From positions 27,761 to 91,760 of the forward strand of contig NHZP01000094.1 of NCBI GenBank assembly GCA_003313425.1: 64,000 nucleotides of DNA, given 5' to 3'. The notes under the pieces are model-generated. The model did no database searches and was not told where the DNA came from. It saw nothing but the letters and a program-made list of their open reading frames with translations. Shown here in pieces: positions 1 through 12,618 of this stretch. A program made the translations under genes and the position numbers. The DNA comes from Pseudopyrenochaeta lycopersici (taxonomy: Eukaryota > Ascomycota > Dothideomycetes > Pleosporales > Pseudopyrenochaetaceae). The first letter of the stretch is position 1; every line of letters starts with the position of its first letter.

Positions 1-342
1 ATTCTTCGCAGCGAGAATCAAAGCGGCAAGGAAGATTCTGTGGGGGGTAGAAGACAGGCCCTTGGCGCCGGGAGGTAGGCGCGTTTGCATCCGCCACATA
101 TACACCAGACTCGTAATCAGCGTAGGCACTGGGACACTGGACCTTTGGATCACAGCTTTTATGAAGTAATATATTGATGGGAGATCGGCCTCGTGGACGT
201 GCATATTCGCCTGTGAACCTGAGCATAACACCTTTGGAACGACCTGTGCTGCCCTCTGAGCTAGATAGGAGATCATGCTTGAGCATACCGGGAGCCGAGA
301 AAGATATATTGCCATGCCGCTCTCATTTGTTGCGATAGCCAT
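1..342 (-). CDS. PCL-type cyclin, N-terminal part, cut by window edge
   Basis: The minus strand is open from an ATG at 342 to the window edge (114 codons), so the C-terminal half lies outside. The reading ends in a typical cyclin-box stretch: PTLITSLVYMWRMQTRLPP, then HRIFLAALILAAKN. This matches fungal PCL1/PCL2-like G1 cyclins (partners of the Pho85 kinase), where PTLxTTLVYLxRLRxRLPP and HRIFLASLILAAK are conserved. An upstream segment (MISYLAQRAAQVVP) also fits the start of the cyclin box. A few normally constant positions differ (Trp-Arg-Met for Leu-Ser-Arg), so it may be a diverged extra copy. A 5' exon upstream of the chosen ATG cannot be excluded. Family call is confident; function of this copy is inferred. 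Confidence 0.72.
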   Translation of the reverse strand, partial: MAIATNESGMAIYLSRLPVCSSMISYLAQRAAQVVPKVLCSGSQANMHVHEADLPSIYYFIKAVIQRSSVPVPTLITSLVYMWRMQTRLPPGAKGLSSTPHRIFLAALILAAKN

Positions 343-1398
343 AATTGCAGTCCGATCGATTATTGATGGAAGAAACGTCTATTTAATGGCTGGCAATGTC
401 ATGTAAGCAACTACGGCGCAGTCTGTTATTTCAGGCAAGCAAATTGTCACTATGTAATAACTGAAAACTCACTCCAGATACATTGTTTCAGTGGCAGTCT
501 GAGCTGAGCGGATCTGCCAATCCACAGAACTTGAACACCCAATGAACGTCAAGTTATGATTCTTCTAATGTTTGTGACGGCTGGAATGCGTGAAAGTATC
601 TCAGCCATACATAATGATGACCAAAAAATACAGCCATACATTAGTGACACGTGTATTGCTCACATGCCCATAAGCTATCATCTATATCTCCTTGAACATC
701 CAAACTCGGTATCATACAGGACCCTACGGTTCTCTTCAGTCATCACGCTAGATTGACTATCCACAGGTAATGATAGCCTTCATTCCACATGCACTCTCTG
801 CTACAAATGAGGATTGTATCACGTCACGCGCCTCAGCCACAAGTTACATCTGGCTCGCATACCCAGTAGAATCAGGCTGATTTAAGGTCGGCAATCGGTA
901 AAATACCACTTGATGAGTGGCTGTCTGCCTGTGTAGAAAAACTTACTTCATATGTTGTGACAACATAGGCTTATAGAGGCCGAACTGAACGCTTGTATAA
1001 TCGAAGGGCAGCATGGCCAGTTGTCGTTCGCAGACATGAAAAGATCGAATCAAGGCGGACAGCGCTCTTATGGACATCGCATCAGGCATCTCGCGACTGA
1101 GGTCAGAAGGGCATTTAGGCGATGATGCCGGATATGGCAAGGCATACCTATGCACACACCGTCCGCAAAGTCAGGAATTCACCTACAGACAAAGCTAAGT
1201 GAATCACTGCGCCTAACGATGTGCAAAATCTCCACCGGGAGCCTTGAGATGCAAGATAACAACGACCAATGTTTCGCTGTGTTAGGTATAGGATAAGATC
1301 TGTTTCCACAGCTGCACATACATGGGCATCTTGTTTGGTTATTTGGTTTCGTTATGTTGTTAAACTGGTTATGTCGGGGGTTACATGCTTGTCTCGTT
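343..1398. other. Intergenic stretch, no gene recognised
   Basis: Only short open frames without recognisable domains occur here. It contains the presumed promoter side of the minus-strand cyclin and the left flank of the Fot1/pogo element. Confidence 0.5.
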
Positions 1399-1400
1399 TA

Positions 1401-1484
1401 AGCTCGGCACCGTGGCGATGGGCCGCGTCAGCGGTGGGCCACCCCACCAAAATTGTCACCCCTCAAAAAAATCGAGATACCTTA
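1401..1484 (+). repeat. Left terminal inverted repeat of Fot1/pogo element
   Basis: It begins AGCTCGGCACCGTGGCGATG and pairs with the reverse complement of the right end; differences are scattered single bases. TA precedes it at 1399-1400. Confidence 0.9.
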
Positions 1485-1501
1485 ACACACTGTACTTGAA
1501 A

Positions 1502-3082
1502 ATGAGCGCCCGTGAGGAGGCTATACAAAGAGCATTTGCTGATCTTGAATCTGGTGTTTTAACTAGCCAGAGACAAGCTGCAAAGGCGTACGGTGTCCCT
1601 CGATCGACCCTTCAATGGCGACAAGCTGGTCGTCAACCAGCCACGATTGCTCATATCCACGAGCAGAGGTTGACTCCAGAGCAGGAGGAATTCCTAGCTG
1701 ACTGGATCCTCGATGAAGATTCGAAGGCCTGCCCTCCCAGCCATGCTCGCGCGCGTGAGATGGCTACTCAAATCCTAGCTGTCAATCAAGATTATAAACC
1801 TCTCGGCCGCGACTGGATCTCTAGCTTCATCCAACGCAATCCACGCGTCGCATCTATTATTGGCAGAAAGATTGAGGCTGCTAGAGCTCAGGCTGCTACC
1901 CCTGAGCTTATACTCTCATTTCTTGACCTCTTTGAGCGCGTACGAGACCGCCTTGGCATTCAAACAGAAGATATGTGGAATTTAGATGAGATTGGGGTAG
2001 CACTAGGCGTATGTACCAACTCAAGGGTGCTCTCTAGCTCTAAGAAAAGGAAGGCTTACGTTGCATCCCCAGAGTCTCGTGAATGGGTCTCTGTTCTTGA
2101 GACTGTCTCAGCTACAGGCAAGAAACTCAGATGCGCCGTCATCTTCAAGGGCAAGAGCCTTCAGACTAGCTGGTTCTCTGCCTCCTCAGTCCCTAACTGG
2201 CTATACACAACCTCAGAGAATGGATGGACATCAGGCCCTATCGGAATAGAGTGGCTAGAGCGAATCTTTATACCTGGAACAGCAACCTCACCTGGTCGCA
2301 CGCGGCTGCTATTACTTGACTGCCACAGCAGCCATATTAGCCTCAACTTTATGCTGCTCTGTAAGCAGCATAAGATTGAGCTCCTCTATCTGCCTCCTCA
2401 CTGCTCTCACATCCTGCAGCCTCTCGATCTTGCTAGCTTCTCAGTAGTCAAGTCAAAGTATAGAGCTGAGATTCAAGCTCTAGCATCTCTTGATGACGCA
2501 GCACCAGTCAAGAAGCAGAGATTTATGAGTTGCTACTATCAAGCTCGAGAGGCTGGCCTCACAGAAAGAGTCATAAGAGCTGGGTGGAGAGCAACTGGCC
2601 TCTCTCCTTTTAATCCTAGCCTGGTCCTTCAGTCCTCACAGATATCTCGCCCAGTTACTCCTCCTAGAGCTCCATCTCCTCAGGATACTGTTTTCTCAAC
2701 ACCTCAGAGGCCTCAGGATATCTACCAGGCTCAAAAGCTGCTTACTGAGGAAGGTAAGCTATCAGCTAGTGCGCGCCTAGTACTGCGGAAAGTAAGCAAG
2801 GCTATTGCAAGCAGGAATACTCGCACTGCTGAGCTTGAGGCTAGTAATAAGAGACTGCAACACCAACTAGATCAAGCTAGGCCTACATCAACTAGAAAGC
2901 GAATCAAGGTTGACTATAATAAGAGGTTTGCAGACGTTAATACTATAGCTGCTGCACAAGAGAGAGAGGCAGAGAAACAACAAGAAATCTTAGCTAGAGC
3001 TGGAGCTATCGCAGCTAAAAAGGCCGCAGCTGATGCAGCTGCTCGAGACCTTGAGTCTATGTGTACTGAGTTTCAAATTTAA
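1502..3082 (+). CDS. Fot1/pogo-like DDE transposase
   Basis: From the ATG at 1502 the frame encodes about 526 residues; it stays open upstream to 1385, but that part lies across the inverted repeat, so 1502 is preferred. An N-terminal helix-turn-helix (TSQRQAAKAYGVPRSTL) is followed by a Tc5/CENP-B-type DNA-binding region. The DDE catalytic core shows first Asp in MWNLDEIGVAL, second in LLLLDCHSSHI, third in LQPLDLASFSVVKSKY, giving the DDD triad usual for this clade. The C-terminus is Ala/Glu/Lys-rich and likely coiled. It acts in the nucleus, cutting at the terminal repeats and inserting at TA. No frameshift or stop is seen, so it could be functional. Confidence 0.93.
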   Translation: MSAREEAIQRAFADLESGVLTSQRQAAKAYGVPRSTLQWRQAGRQPATIAHIHEQRLTPEQEEFLADWILDEDSKACPPSHARAREMATQILAVNQDYKPLGRDWISSFIQRNPRVASIIGRKIEAARAQAATPELILSFLDLFERVRDRLGIQTEDMWNLDEIGVALGVCTNSRVLSSSKKRKAYVASPESREWVSVLETVSATGKKLRCAVIFKGKSLQTSWFSASSVPNWLYTTSENGWTSGPIGIEWLERIFIPGTATSPGRTRLLLLDCHSSHISLNFMLLCKQHKIELLYLPPHCSHILQPLDLASFSVVKSKYRAEIQALASLDDAAPVKKQRFMSCYYQAREAGLTERVIRAGWRATGLSPFNPSLVLQSSQISRPVTPPRAPSPQDTVFSTPQRPQDIYQAQKLLTEEGKLSASARLVLRKVSKAIASRNTRTAELEASNKRLQHQLDQARPTSTRKRIKVDYNKRFADVNTIAAAQEREAEKQQEILARAGAIAAKKAAADAAARDLESMCTEFQI

Positions 3083-3093
3083 ACCTCGTTGTT

Positions 3094-3177
3094 GAGATAT
3101 CTTGAATTTTTTTGAGGGGTGACAATTTTGGTGGGGCGGCCCAACGCAGATGTGGCCCATCGCCACGGTGCCGAGCT
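3094..3177 (-). repeat. Right terminal inverted repeat of Fot1/pogo element
   Basis: This is the reverse complement of the left arm, ending in CACGGTGCCGAGCT, followed by TA at 3178-3179. Confidence 0.9.
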
Positions 3178-3179
3178 TA

Positions 3180-6100
3180 TGTCCGTTGGCACCCACTCAG
3201 GACCCTGAAAGCGGCCAAGAGCATGATTCTGTTTGCCCTCCTCCGCTCCCTGGCACTTCTTTCTGTGTGAACCTAGCAGGGTGTTCAGACTCATTCCTGA
3301 AACTCCATATTTCTCACGGGCAAATCGGGTTGGCCCACAACGTTTCAAACACACTAAAAGCGCACCAGTTCTGCGCTCGGTATGGCTGAGATGCCGATAT
3401 CATCAACAGAAAAGGTCCGAGCCTGCAGCTTCATGTGCGTGGACAGGACTGTTTGGTGGTCTGGGACAACGCAGCGGTTGCACGCAAATGGAAAATACCC
3501 GTCTAATATAGCACACCAAATCGCATCGGCTCCCTTCTGATATGGAGAAGGGCGCTATGCCAGTGATAGTCCCAATGCTTCAGTTGTGGAGGTGAAGCTG
3601 CGAAGCTGCTATTAGGCAAGCTAGCCATTCCCAACTGGGTGACCAATTCTGAGATGCAGATGCTGACCGGAAGCTTTGTGTCCTGAGAACACGCCATCAA
3701 TGCTTTCCACAGAGATTCAGACAACTCGGGTGCAGTGAAGTTGGCCTTCGCTACAAACTCTAGTGATTCTCAGCAAATTCGCATGACCGCCATCAGTCAA
3801 TCGGGAGTATCAGGCGTCTAGAAGGTTGCTGAAACCGAATCCGATGTCGTCCATCGAATGTACAGATACAGGATATCCATCGCAGCGGCCGCTATCTCAT
3901 TTTTGGGCAGGCAACTAAGTGCAACGACGGAGAGAGCATGGAACATGAGATTATCACAACACGCTCTAGTATCCCGTGTACACGGATATGACTGGAGATC
4001 AGCGCCACAACCAGGAAATCATGAAAGAGGTGTGTTTGTCTTAGTCCAGCGTTCGTATACCTCAGGTAGTTGCATGAACATCCAATTTGAAGACATCCTC
4101 ACGCCAACGTCCTTTCTTGTTTCAGCGTTGCATTCAGCTTACAATACCATCATTATCCACCCTCTAATCATCCAAGAAAGAAGTCTATGTGCTGGTCGAA
4201 ATAATCTGTACAATCGCCTTGGCATTCGAATTACGACTCTTTGGCTGAATGATCAACACAAGTGCTACTTGAACCATATGTTCTCCCCCCAGTCTTCCCT
4301 TGTCGGTACGATGGAGTCTCGCAGGATGAAGGAAGCCGTAGATATGGTAGCCATACTTGTCTCGCCCATCCGTCTTCCCGAAGGCAAACCATGTTTTCGC
4401 GTCTGTCAAAATCGCAAGAAAGAACTAGTGCCGGCTCTGTTCGTGCTGGCTCAAGCACCGTCCTGCACAACTCCGAGCGCTGTGGCTAGTCGCATCGAGT
4501 TCCGCCATTGATTGATGAGGAAGGATGTCTGACGCCTGCACGCGTTCCTGCAACCAGCATGGACAGCTGTGACAGCAGCAGGCAGATACGATGACAACGG
4601 TAGGGCGGCGAGATCTTCGTTTGCGACGTTCCGGGTGGCGAGATGCAGGCTTGTTGGCTGACGGTGATCGGCTGTATTCGAGTTTCGTTTGCGCATGTTC
4701 TGGCCGCGTAAGGCTCTCACGGCGGAACATACTTCTAAGAAGGGTAATCATGGCCGAAGGCTGCTTCAATGATTCAGCTTTTATCTGTGAGATCTTATTG
4801 CAAATCACGTAGCAGACCCCGGTGGGATCTGCACCAATAACTTCGCGATCGAATGATCAACATGAAAAGAACCTGCTATATAATAAAGTCTGTAAGGAAA
4901 AACTCCGATGGCAGCTTTCGAGAACCGAGCTAGGCAGTAAGCGTATCGCTGGCGTCCGAAGGCTCGGAGAGCTGCAGTCAGCAGATGGATACAGTCTGCA
5001 TCTGTGCCAGATTGCAATCGTCCTCTCATTATACTGTATCACCAGACCGTGTAATAATGAGCAGCACCTAAGATGGACTCATACAGAGTTCTCAGATCTG
5101 CTGACATTTGATCGACTGTACGTGTCTTCTGAATGCATGCGACAATGCTTTCTTCAACAGAGATTCTTCGTTCCGATTTTGCACTGAGTCGTTGTGTATT
5201 TTGAGAGGAGGATGCTAACTCTAATATGTCAGCATTCCAGTTCACCACGGTGGGGATTCGGATTACGGTGTATACTGTATCACATGGCAAAAAAGGCAGA
5301 GCTATACGATCTGATCCGATTCAACGACGAGCCGCAACGCATCAGGCGTCGTGGTGGCCATCCGCTTCCACTCCTGTCTGTGTGAAGTGACAAATGGCAG
5401 TGCATGACAGTGATGATATGCAGTGTCATCAGCATCCACCGGAGTAAGCATGAGCACGCCAGGTTTGGCATTCCACGGCCGTGGATTTCCGCTCAGCGGA
5501 TTTCCATCTTGTGCATTGCTTACACATCGCGAGAGGCGCATCAGCATACTAAAGATCAGTAAGAGATGATGCAAGACTCCAATTTCGATAGATGGTTTGA
5601 CTGCTATGGAACTAATATCAAGTCCATGACGTGTCGAGTGTCGCTGGTATAGGTTGGATATCTCCACGCTCAGCATAGCATATGTCGCGCAGCTGAAGAG
5701 CTTCCAGAACGAAAAAAGGTAGCTCCGCATGACAAGCATCGCCATACACCATATTGACTACTATTCAAGATACACCGCAAAGACATGTATGCGAGTGGCC
5801 TCTAAGCTCATTGATGGAGATGCTATTGTTCCCTCATGATTGCTACTCGATGTGCTGAGATTATCCTTGCGTAAGCATAAGAGTCTCTGGGCCACTGACG
5901 CAAAGTCTTGGCAGATGGAATTGCACTTGCATGGAATGCCGTAACGATGAAGTTCCACCGTGCAGTGCCGCCCCTAACATCTCGTAGTTGGCTGATTCTC
6001 CCTGAAGATGCTTGACAAGCGCGATAACTAGATTCCCGATAGGAGTGGACGGAATAGAGGCGAATATCGGAACAAGCCCTCTTATGGGTTTCCAATACAT

Positions 6101-7951
6101 TTCTTCCACAACTAAGGTGTGACAATAGGGGCACATCGTTTTCACTTGTCAATGTTGTAGCCTGAACATAATCTTCACTGCAATTATGCCTAGCTAGGCT
6201 GCCGGTAATATTCCGCTGATGCGAAGTAGATACCCATTTTACGATCGATAAGTTCTTCAGCCTGCAAGTGTAATATTCAGCCGTTCCATCAGCTAACGCG
6301 TTCGTGATTCTGACTCGGAACGACGTTCCCGTCTTGAGAGTCACTGAGACCATGACCTGAGGCCCATCTTGATCTGTATCTGCTTATAGTACTGCTGGAT
6401 ACATGCCTTGACGGCTACTGAAGTAAGTGGTCATTCGATGATAGGATTTGTCCAAAGTCAACAACCTTACCATTGTAGATACTGATACAGCCGTCTCATG
6501 TTGATGAGCAACTTCAGCTTTGGTGATCGCTAGGTTTCTGACTTGCTTGCACGTCATTGGTAGTCAGCGATGTCCCGAGCACCTCGCTGCTACCCCCATC
6601 CAAGTCCGGCACATGCAGCTGATGTAACTACATGGAAAGCACGGTTTCGTAATTTGAAAATACAGAAGGTGTCTTTACTTGTATATTTTGTAGGGCATTG
6701 TGTTTAAAATAACCATAATGAGGTTGGCGTTGGCCACCACAAATCCGTGAAAAAGACCCTATCGGCGCCTCTCCACAAGATCGTTACTCGCTGCGCCTGT
6801 ATGATCCTTATAACTAACATACATTGAAGGTAGTTTTTACACCATCCACGTTTTATGGTGTTCGTTGATGTTCATATCCCGTGAGCACGGCGCTTCCTCA
6901 ATGAAGGTTGAAAAGTCTACGTATGTTGTCCATGTGTCGTTGTATGAAGTCCGACATGAATGTGTACTACTCGTACTAGGCGTGGTCGGTACCAAGTTAC
7001 CAAGAATGCATATCTTCCCCATGACAAGTTTCTTCGACTATAGCGTCTCGCGTATGAATGCTGATTTTCGAGATTATAATCCATCAAGCAAGTCATGACG
7101 TAGTACGAGTGCGAGTGGAGATGTTGGTGAGATGCTGATAGTCGTTTCTCAAGAGTCACGCAAGCAACGCGTAGGCCAATTTGTGTAAGAAAACCTTGAA
7201 ACATGGTGAGTTGAGCGAATGAAATGCGCATGTCTTTCACATGTATTATACACCAAAACAGAGGGTAGACTTTTGTGTCGATGAGCATGCTACTATTAAG
7301 GGTATACTCTGCATCACCTCGTTGCTAAGTGTGTCTCACTGTACACCCATTATGAGGCACCAACATGGCAGCATGGCTACTCAGAAAACTTATTCCAGAG
7401 ACTACAAGGCCATAGGCCCCTCTATCAGTCTAGGTTGAAGCGTCAACGTCGGGCGGCCCTCTCAAGCAGCTGTACTGGATTGACTATTCTGATAATCTAA
7501 AACACTGACAGAAACAGTGCAGGATCCGGCAGACATATTTCAGTTCGAAAGGTATTCAAAAAGTTGCTGACGGATCAGCTTAAGCAAACATCAGCAGTTG
7601 CTAACCTTTACTATACAAAGTAGTTGGCTAGAATCGCTCTCCAGTATCACACTTACTGCTCTTGGTAAGATGATAGAGTTTTTCTCGGCAGCATCAGTAT
7701 GCACCGGCGTAAGGGAGCATGGATCACTATAGTCTAACTTCTGTCTTCATTCGGCTATTCAATCTGACATAATGAGGTTATATGCAGACATTGGCTGCCG
7801 ACAATACATATACGGGCGCACTATATTGTTCCTTCTAATCCAGTCACGATTTCTCTCTCCTCCTAAACGATCACGGAACCGTAAATCACCAAGCACAGAG
7901 ACAGTCACAGCTACTAGTTGGCAAGCTATTTGCATACGAACCGCTACCACT
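3180..7951. other. 4.8-kb stretch without a firmly supported gene
   Basis: Several open frames exist (plus strand 3858-4511, 217 codons; minus strand 6353-5823 and 5745-5302) but none shows a recognisable domain. The minus-strand frames at 6353-5300 include hydrophobic, protein-like pieces in different frames (for example VPIFASIPSTPIGNLVIALV near 6040-6100), so a decayed multi-exon membrane-protein gene is possible. I could not assemble a consistent model. Confidence 0.35.
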
Positions 7952-8928
7952 ATGGCCAGCCTAAATGGTCAGGTCCATGATAGTATACAATTCCGGGATG
8001 TGTATCTTGGATGCGACGAAAAGTTTCGCAGCCCGCCCGGCGATGGCGTCATTTCCGAGACCGAGGTGTACGACCGTCTCTTCCTCACACCGTTGAGAAA
8101 AGGAAAAAGCAGAGGATTTCGCTCACGCCTCGGCAATGCGACGCCAGTTGGGGTGCTAGGATTCTCCGTCAGTGTAATTCCGCTTGCAATATCATTCAGT
8201 AAGTAGCTCAGATCCCACATAATCCAGTATTCTCTGACACATGACTGACAATCTTCGAGTGGGCTGGCAGGGCTCGGGCGGTCTTTCCGTCGCAACAACT
8301 ACCATCAATATCTGGTTTGGTGGTATGCTGCTCACCCTCGCCGGGGTCGGGGAGTTCCTCCTTGGGAACAATTTCACAATGATGGTGTTCCTCGCGTATG
8401 GAGCGCACTTCCTCTCCTATGCAACGACATTCATACCCTACTATAACGCCATTGGCTTCTTCAACCCGGATGGGAGTAGCTTGGGTAGTCCGGGGACAGG
8501 AAATCAGACTCCCATGTTTATGGCTAGTTACGGTAAGTGTGATGACTCCCTACGATCGATTAAAGTGAGGGTACTGATCACCATCTGTCACAGCGTTCTA
8601 CCCAGCTGTGATGTGTATACTCTCCTTTATCTTCTTACTCGGCTCCTTTCGGACGAATGGCGTCTTCGTGGTTATCCTGCTCTTCGTTACCACTGGGTTC
8701 GGTCTAGGTGCCGGCACCTACTTCCAGCTGGCTCGAGGAAACACCATATTGGGAACCAAACTAGCTACTGGCTTAGGAGCATGTTTCTTCGCAGCTGGTG
8801 TGTTGGGATTTTACTTCTTCGCAGCACTTGTCGTTGCTATTATGGAGTTGCCTATGCCGGATCTTCCACTCTTCGATCTGAGCATGTTTGTGAAGCCACG
8901 GCTGCGATGTACGGCAAAGCAGGATTAG
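7952..8928 (+). CDS. GPR1/FUN34/YaaH family membrane protein (acetate/ammonia transporter-like)
   Basis: Three exons give a 284-residue protein: 7952-8198, 8260-8532 and 8594-8928. Both introns (61 and 61 bp) have GTAAGT/GTAAGT donors and rejoin the frame inside conserved segments: SFM-GWQGSGG at the first junction and MASY-AFYPAVM at the second. The product has the family's six-helix layout: PVGVLGFSVSVIPLAI, then GWQGSGG, WFGGMLLTLAGVGEFLLGN, PYYNAIGFF, LLGSFRTNGVFVVILLFVT and a final helix near GLGACFFAAGVLGFYFF. The family includes yeast Ato proteins and Aspergillus acetate permease; plasma-membrane location is expected. The C-terminal tail differs from the usual lysine-rich tail. Exact substrate is unknown. 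Confidence 0.88.
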
Positions 8929-11900
8929 AGAAACTCCATTTCATCGAGAATTTGTGACTGAGGGTCTTTTAGCATTCGACTCACGGTTTACAGGACCGCT
9001 CGCGGTTGTTTCTAATCATTGTATGCCTTCGTGTACCACTGATCGTCTTATATACTATACTGTATTTTGTCAACATTTTGCTAGTCCGATCTTAAACTCG
9101 CTTCTCAACCCTTCACTTTTGATTGCATGTCCGTTAAGATATCATGCATCAATTGGTTGGAGCATAGCTCGCCATGTTCCGCAACTGGTTGATGCTTACA
9201 TTATCAATCGACGCCCAAGATTGAACTCAATCTCACAACCAGGAACGCCTCTTGAGTTGTTCAATCTCTTCTTATAGCCGCTCGCTCCTCTAGGCACGGA
9301 AACTCTTTCTTGTCTTACATGCCCAGACCTCACGATTACCCACAACGTCCGCTCCAGTATGCATCAGCGACCAAGCTAACACCTACACACCTCATCTGAG
9401 CTCGTCTCCGACAGTCCAACCCCATACCATCCGAACACCCCTGCCTACTCTATCGTGGACTCGAAGGTTACAATATTCACGATCTACGATACCGTCGCTG
9501 ACGCACCTTCCGGTCCAGCTTACCAAATCTCTTCCTTACTTGACGCCCACGTATCCCAACTCCGCATCCGATGTCTTCGCCCTGAAGAACATGGCCGTGT
9601 ACAACCTGGCGTGCCGAATGTGCTGCTTGAGGATAAAAGTACTCTGTACGAAGCGTACCAAACCCCATCCTTGAGTAACCGGTATCATATAGAAGGAAAA
9701 TTGCAGAGCACACTGCTTGGAGCGCTACTGCTCTGATTCGGACTCATGGGAAGGCATATTCGACACACTACCAGCCAATGTATGAAGTCAATTGATTTCA
9801 TGACATGCTGAAAAGCTGGGGTCTCTATTCCCGTCATTAGGAATCAGTGGAACGAGGGAGAGCCTAGTATGCGGAAGGATGTTAAGGGTGATGTCCTGGC
9901 TACGGAGGTTCTAGAGCTTAATTGTGATGGGATGCGCATGCCGACGATCGAGATGAGGAAAGGGCTGGATATGACTTTCAAAGAGATGCTGCTTGCGTTG
10001 TGGGTGACCGGGTTTGTGGGCGACATTTGGAGTCTCAACCAAGGATCAGACTTGATGACACCACCACACAGCACATCATGAGTGGGAGAAGGGCGGTAAC
10101 ACAGACCCTGCTCCCATGCTGATGCTGATTGCGCTAGGACTTGCGAGCAGAAAGAATTACCTCTCCAAGATTTGATTACCACGTAATGGTGCTGTTACAC
10201 ATATTAGGCGGAGATGAGACCTGTTGCTTCAGTAGATTACTGCAGCAGCGAGCCTAAGAACTCATGGATGAGGTTTGAGCTACGGATACTTTTACACGAA
10301 GCACTAAACCCGCGGTCCAAGCAACCTTGACAAGTCGCAAAGCCAACCCGTAGAAAGACCGTCTGCGTGCCCGACTAATCATATTTGCGCCATGTTATAT
10401 TGGAGAAAGATCATGAGACACACTGTTCCATGGCTCATAGCAGGAGGGTAAGTTGCGCGACATATTGACAGAGCCGCCCTGATAAGAAAAAATCAGGTAT
10501 CTGTTATTATCTGGACTGTATGCGTGCGACCCGCAACTCAGGTTCGACAAAGCACTACTGTGCTTTTCTGCTATCTTTTCCTGTGCTCTGGGACATCTCT
10601 TTGTGATCGTCATCCGAACAACGGACGTCGGCAGCGATCCGCAAGGCGGATCCGTCGTAGTGTAAGCAATGAATCTACCGCTTGGTGAGCATTGCTGATA
10701 CGAAGCAAGATCGGCATTACATGCAACCATTTTCGGCCTCTGTTCAATACCATACAACTTATGGACTTCGCGCGGGTATACCTGGGGTCCTGCTCCTGCA
10801 GTAGGCGTCGCAATAGGTGCAATCTCGGCGTTGTTCTTTGGTGCCCTTCTCGTATGGGAACAAGCCCACAAGCAAAGATCGAGAGGTGCCGATACGAGGC
10901 TGCAGGTCCGTCGCAGCAAGCCTCGGACAAATTCTACAGCAAAGGATCATATTAGACAACAGATGGCTCGACTTCTTATAAGCCCAGAACCACCCGAAGA
11001 AGATAGCTCTTTTCGGCTGGAGATGCCTCTACATCGAGATGTGAATGAGTGGTTGGAGCAGGGAATGAGCAAAGCTAGTTAGCGGTTGAGGAAGTAAACT
11101 TGGTCGGCAGCATTCGATTCGCATTCCACGATAGCTAAGCCATGTCTATCGTCTCAATTGACATCGCTACTTTCGTCCAGATGCCGCTTTCTGCTTCGTG
11201 ACAAACCATCAGCTCCCATTGAGCCCGAAGCCAAGGTCATGCGTAGGGTGGCGTGTCAGGCGCATCAAGTCGTCATGAATGATTAAGACGAGTGCTACAG
11301 GGCAGACTGCGTTATCTCATAATAGTACTTCGTAGACCATCCTCCAAGCCAGAGAATTCAAAGCTCGCTCAACCAGGTGCAGAAGAAAACAAGCTACTAC
11401 AGCATAGGGTTCAATTCCGTTTCCTTCAGTCAATTTCATTTCTTTGGAGCCAAGCCCATCGTCGTGGAAGGCATTAACGGACGGCATGCGTAACGTCCTA
11501 ACGTCAACGAATTGCTTGGGCGGCAGGGCTACGATCCATTTCTGTGATGGCAAATTAAGCTCCCACTTGTACGCGTAGGCATGTTCCGCTTGACGCGATC
11601 TAATGACTATAGAAGAATCCCATCATATGCGCTATGTTACATCCCGCTTTGGTCTTGGCTCATTCAAATTAGTACGCACAACCATTCTGTCTCTCCATAT
11701 CTGCTTCCGAACCCTTAGACGCAATCATACAATGATCTCATGTGCCCATTTCAAGATTTCAGTTTCCCTGAAGCTGTACGTGAAGCGCAGTCCCCTAATA
11801 GCGGTGATCTTCGAATCATATTCCATTCACGTATACGTCTAAAGCGCATTCAGCTTCTGCTAGGGGACCAGGGGCTGTATTTGAGGAGACTTCATTCTGT

Positions 11901-12618
11901 CCAACAGGAAAACCCAGCCGAAGATATACTTTTAAACCAAACCGTTCTGTTCGCAATACGTCCCATCGCTTGTGTGTCAATGTTGGTCGCATAGTTTTGA
12001 CGATGCCGATGACGCCGTTGATTCCGACGGCACTTCAACAGGCAGAATTGACTAGAAGAGAATTGGACAAGATGCATCATCGCCAAACTCCAAGCATATC
12101 TTCTGCTTCAGTCGGGTAACGACAAATTGGGGCTCGAGCGAATTAGGTTGTTTCCTCGTTATGCTCCCTCTGCGCGCTCCTAGAATGCTGCTGTATCATT
12201 TGTGCGACTCTCCCGCAAGACAAAGACGGGAGGGCAACACAGATGCTTTACTCTACAACTGTATTTGCGAGCATGTTTGCGGATAAGGCATTCTTGAAGG
12301 CCAATAGTCATCTTAATCAGCATTGAAAGTTACGCCGATATCAATGTGCTCATCAAGAAAGGCGTCTCTTTATGATCAAAAGGTGATCAGTTTATAAACC
12401 ATATATGGCGTCAGTGGTGGAATTTCTATAAGATTGGCTGCTTGCATTTCAGTCTGTAAACATCCCCATCGCGGCCGCACAACACGTATAGCTTGCCCCG
12501 AAAGAGCTGAAACCAGTGTCACCTCGTCGAATCCGCTTTCGCGCCTACACGCTGTGCCAGCTCTCGTCTTAACACCATCCCGCGTTTACGAAGAACTACT
12601 TGCCTTGCGGATTCTACC
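8929..12618. other. 3.7-kb stretch without a firmly supported gene
   Basis: No domain is recognised. One plus-strand frame open from about 10698 to the stop at 11082 carries a single hydrophobic segment (PAVGVAIGAISALFFGALLV) followed by a basic then acidic tail. It could be the last exon of a single-pass membrane protein, but no upstream exon could be supported. The ORF at 9455-9736 has no recognised features. Confidence 0.35.

Larger units (their letters stand above)
1401..3177 (+). mobile_element. Complete Fot1/pogo-type DNA transposon (Tc1/mariner superfamily)
   Basis: The 1777-bp element is bounded by long terminal inverted repeats starting AGCTCGGCACCGTGGCGATG and by a TA dinucleotide on each side (1399-1400 and 3178-3179), the standard target duplication of this superfamily. 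The arms match over roughly 80 bp with few mismatches, including a shared CCCCACCAAAATTGTCACCC block. One uninterrupted transposase frame fills the interior. Intact frame plus well-matched arms suggest a recent, possibly active copy. Confidence 0.93.

Noticed and set aside
3858..4511. 217-codon plus-strand ORF as a gene
   Set aside because: No domain, no signal, no splice support and unremarkable composition; kept only as a note in the gap entry.
10698..11082. C-terminal exon of a single-pass membrane protein
   Set aside because: A single hydrophobic segment and tail are visible, but no upstream exon or start could be supported.
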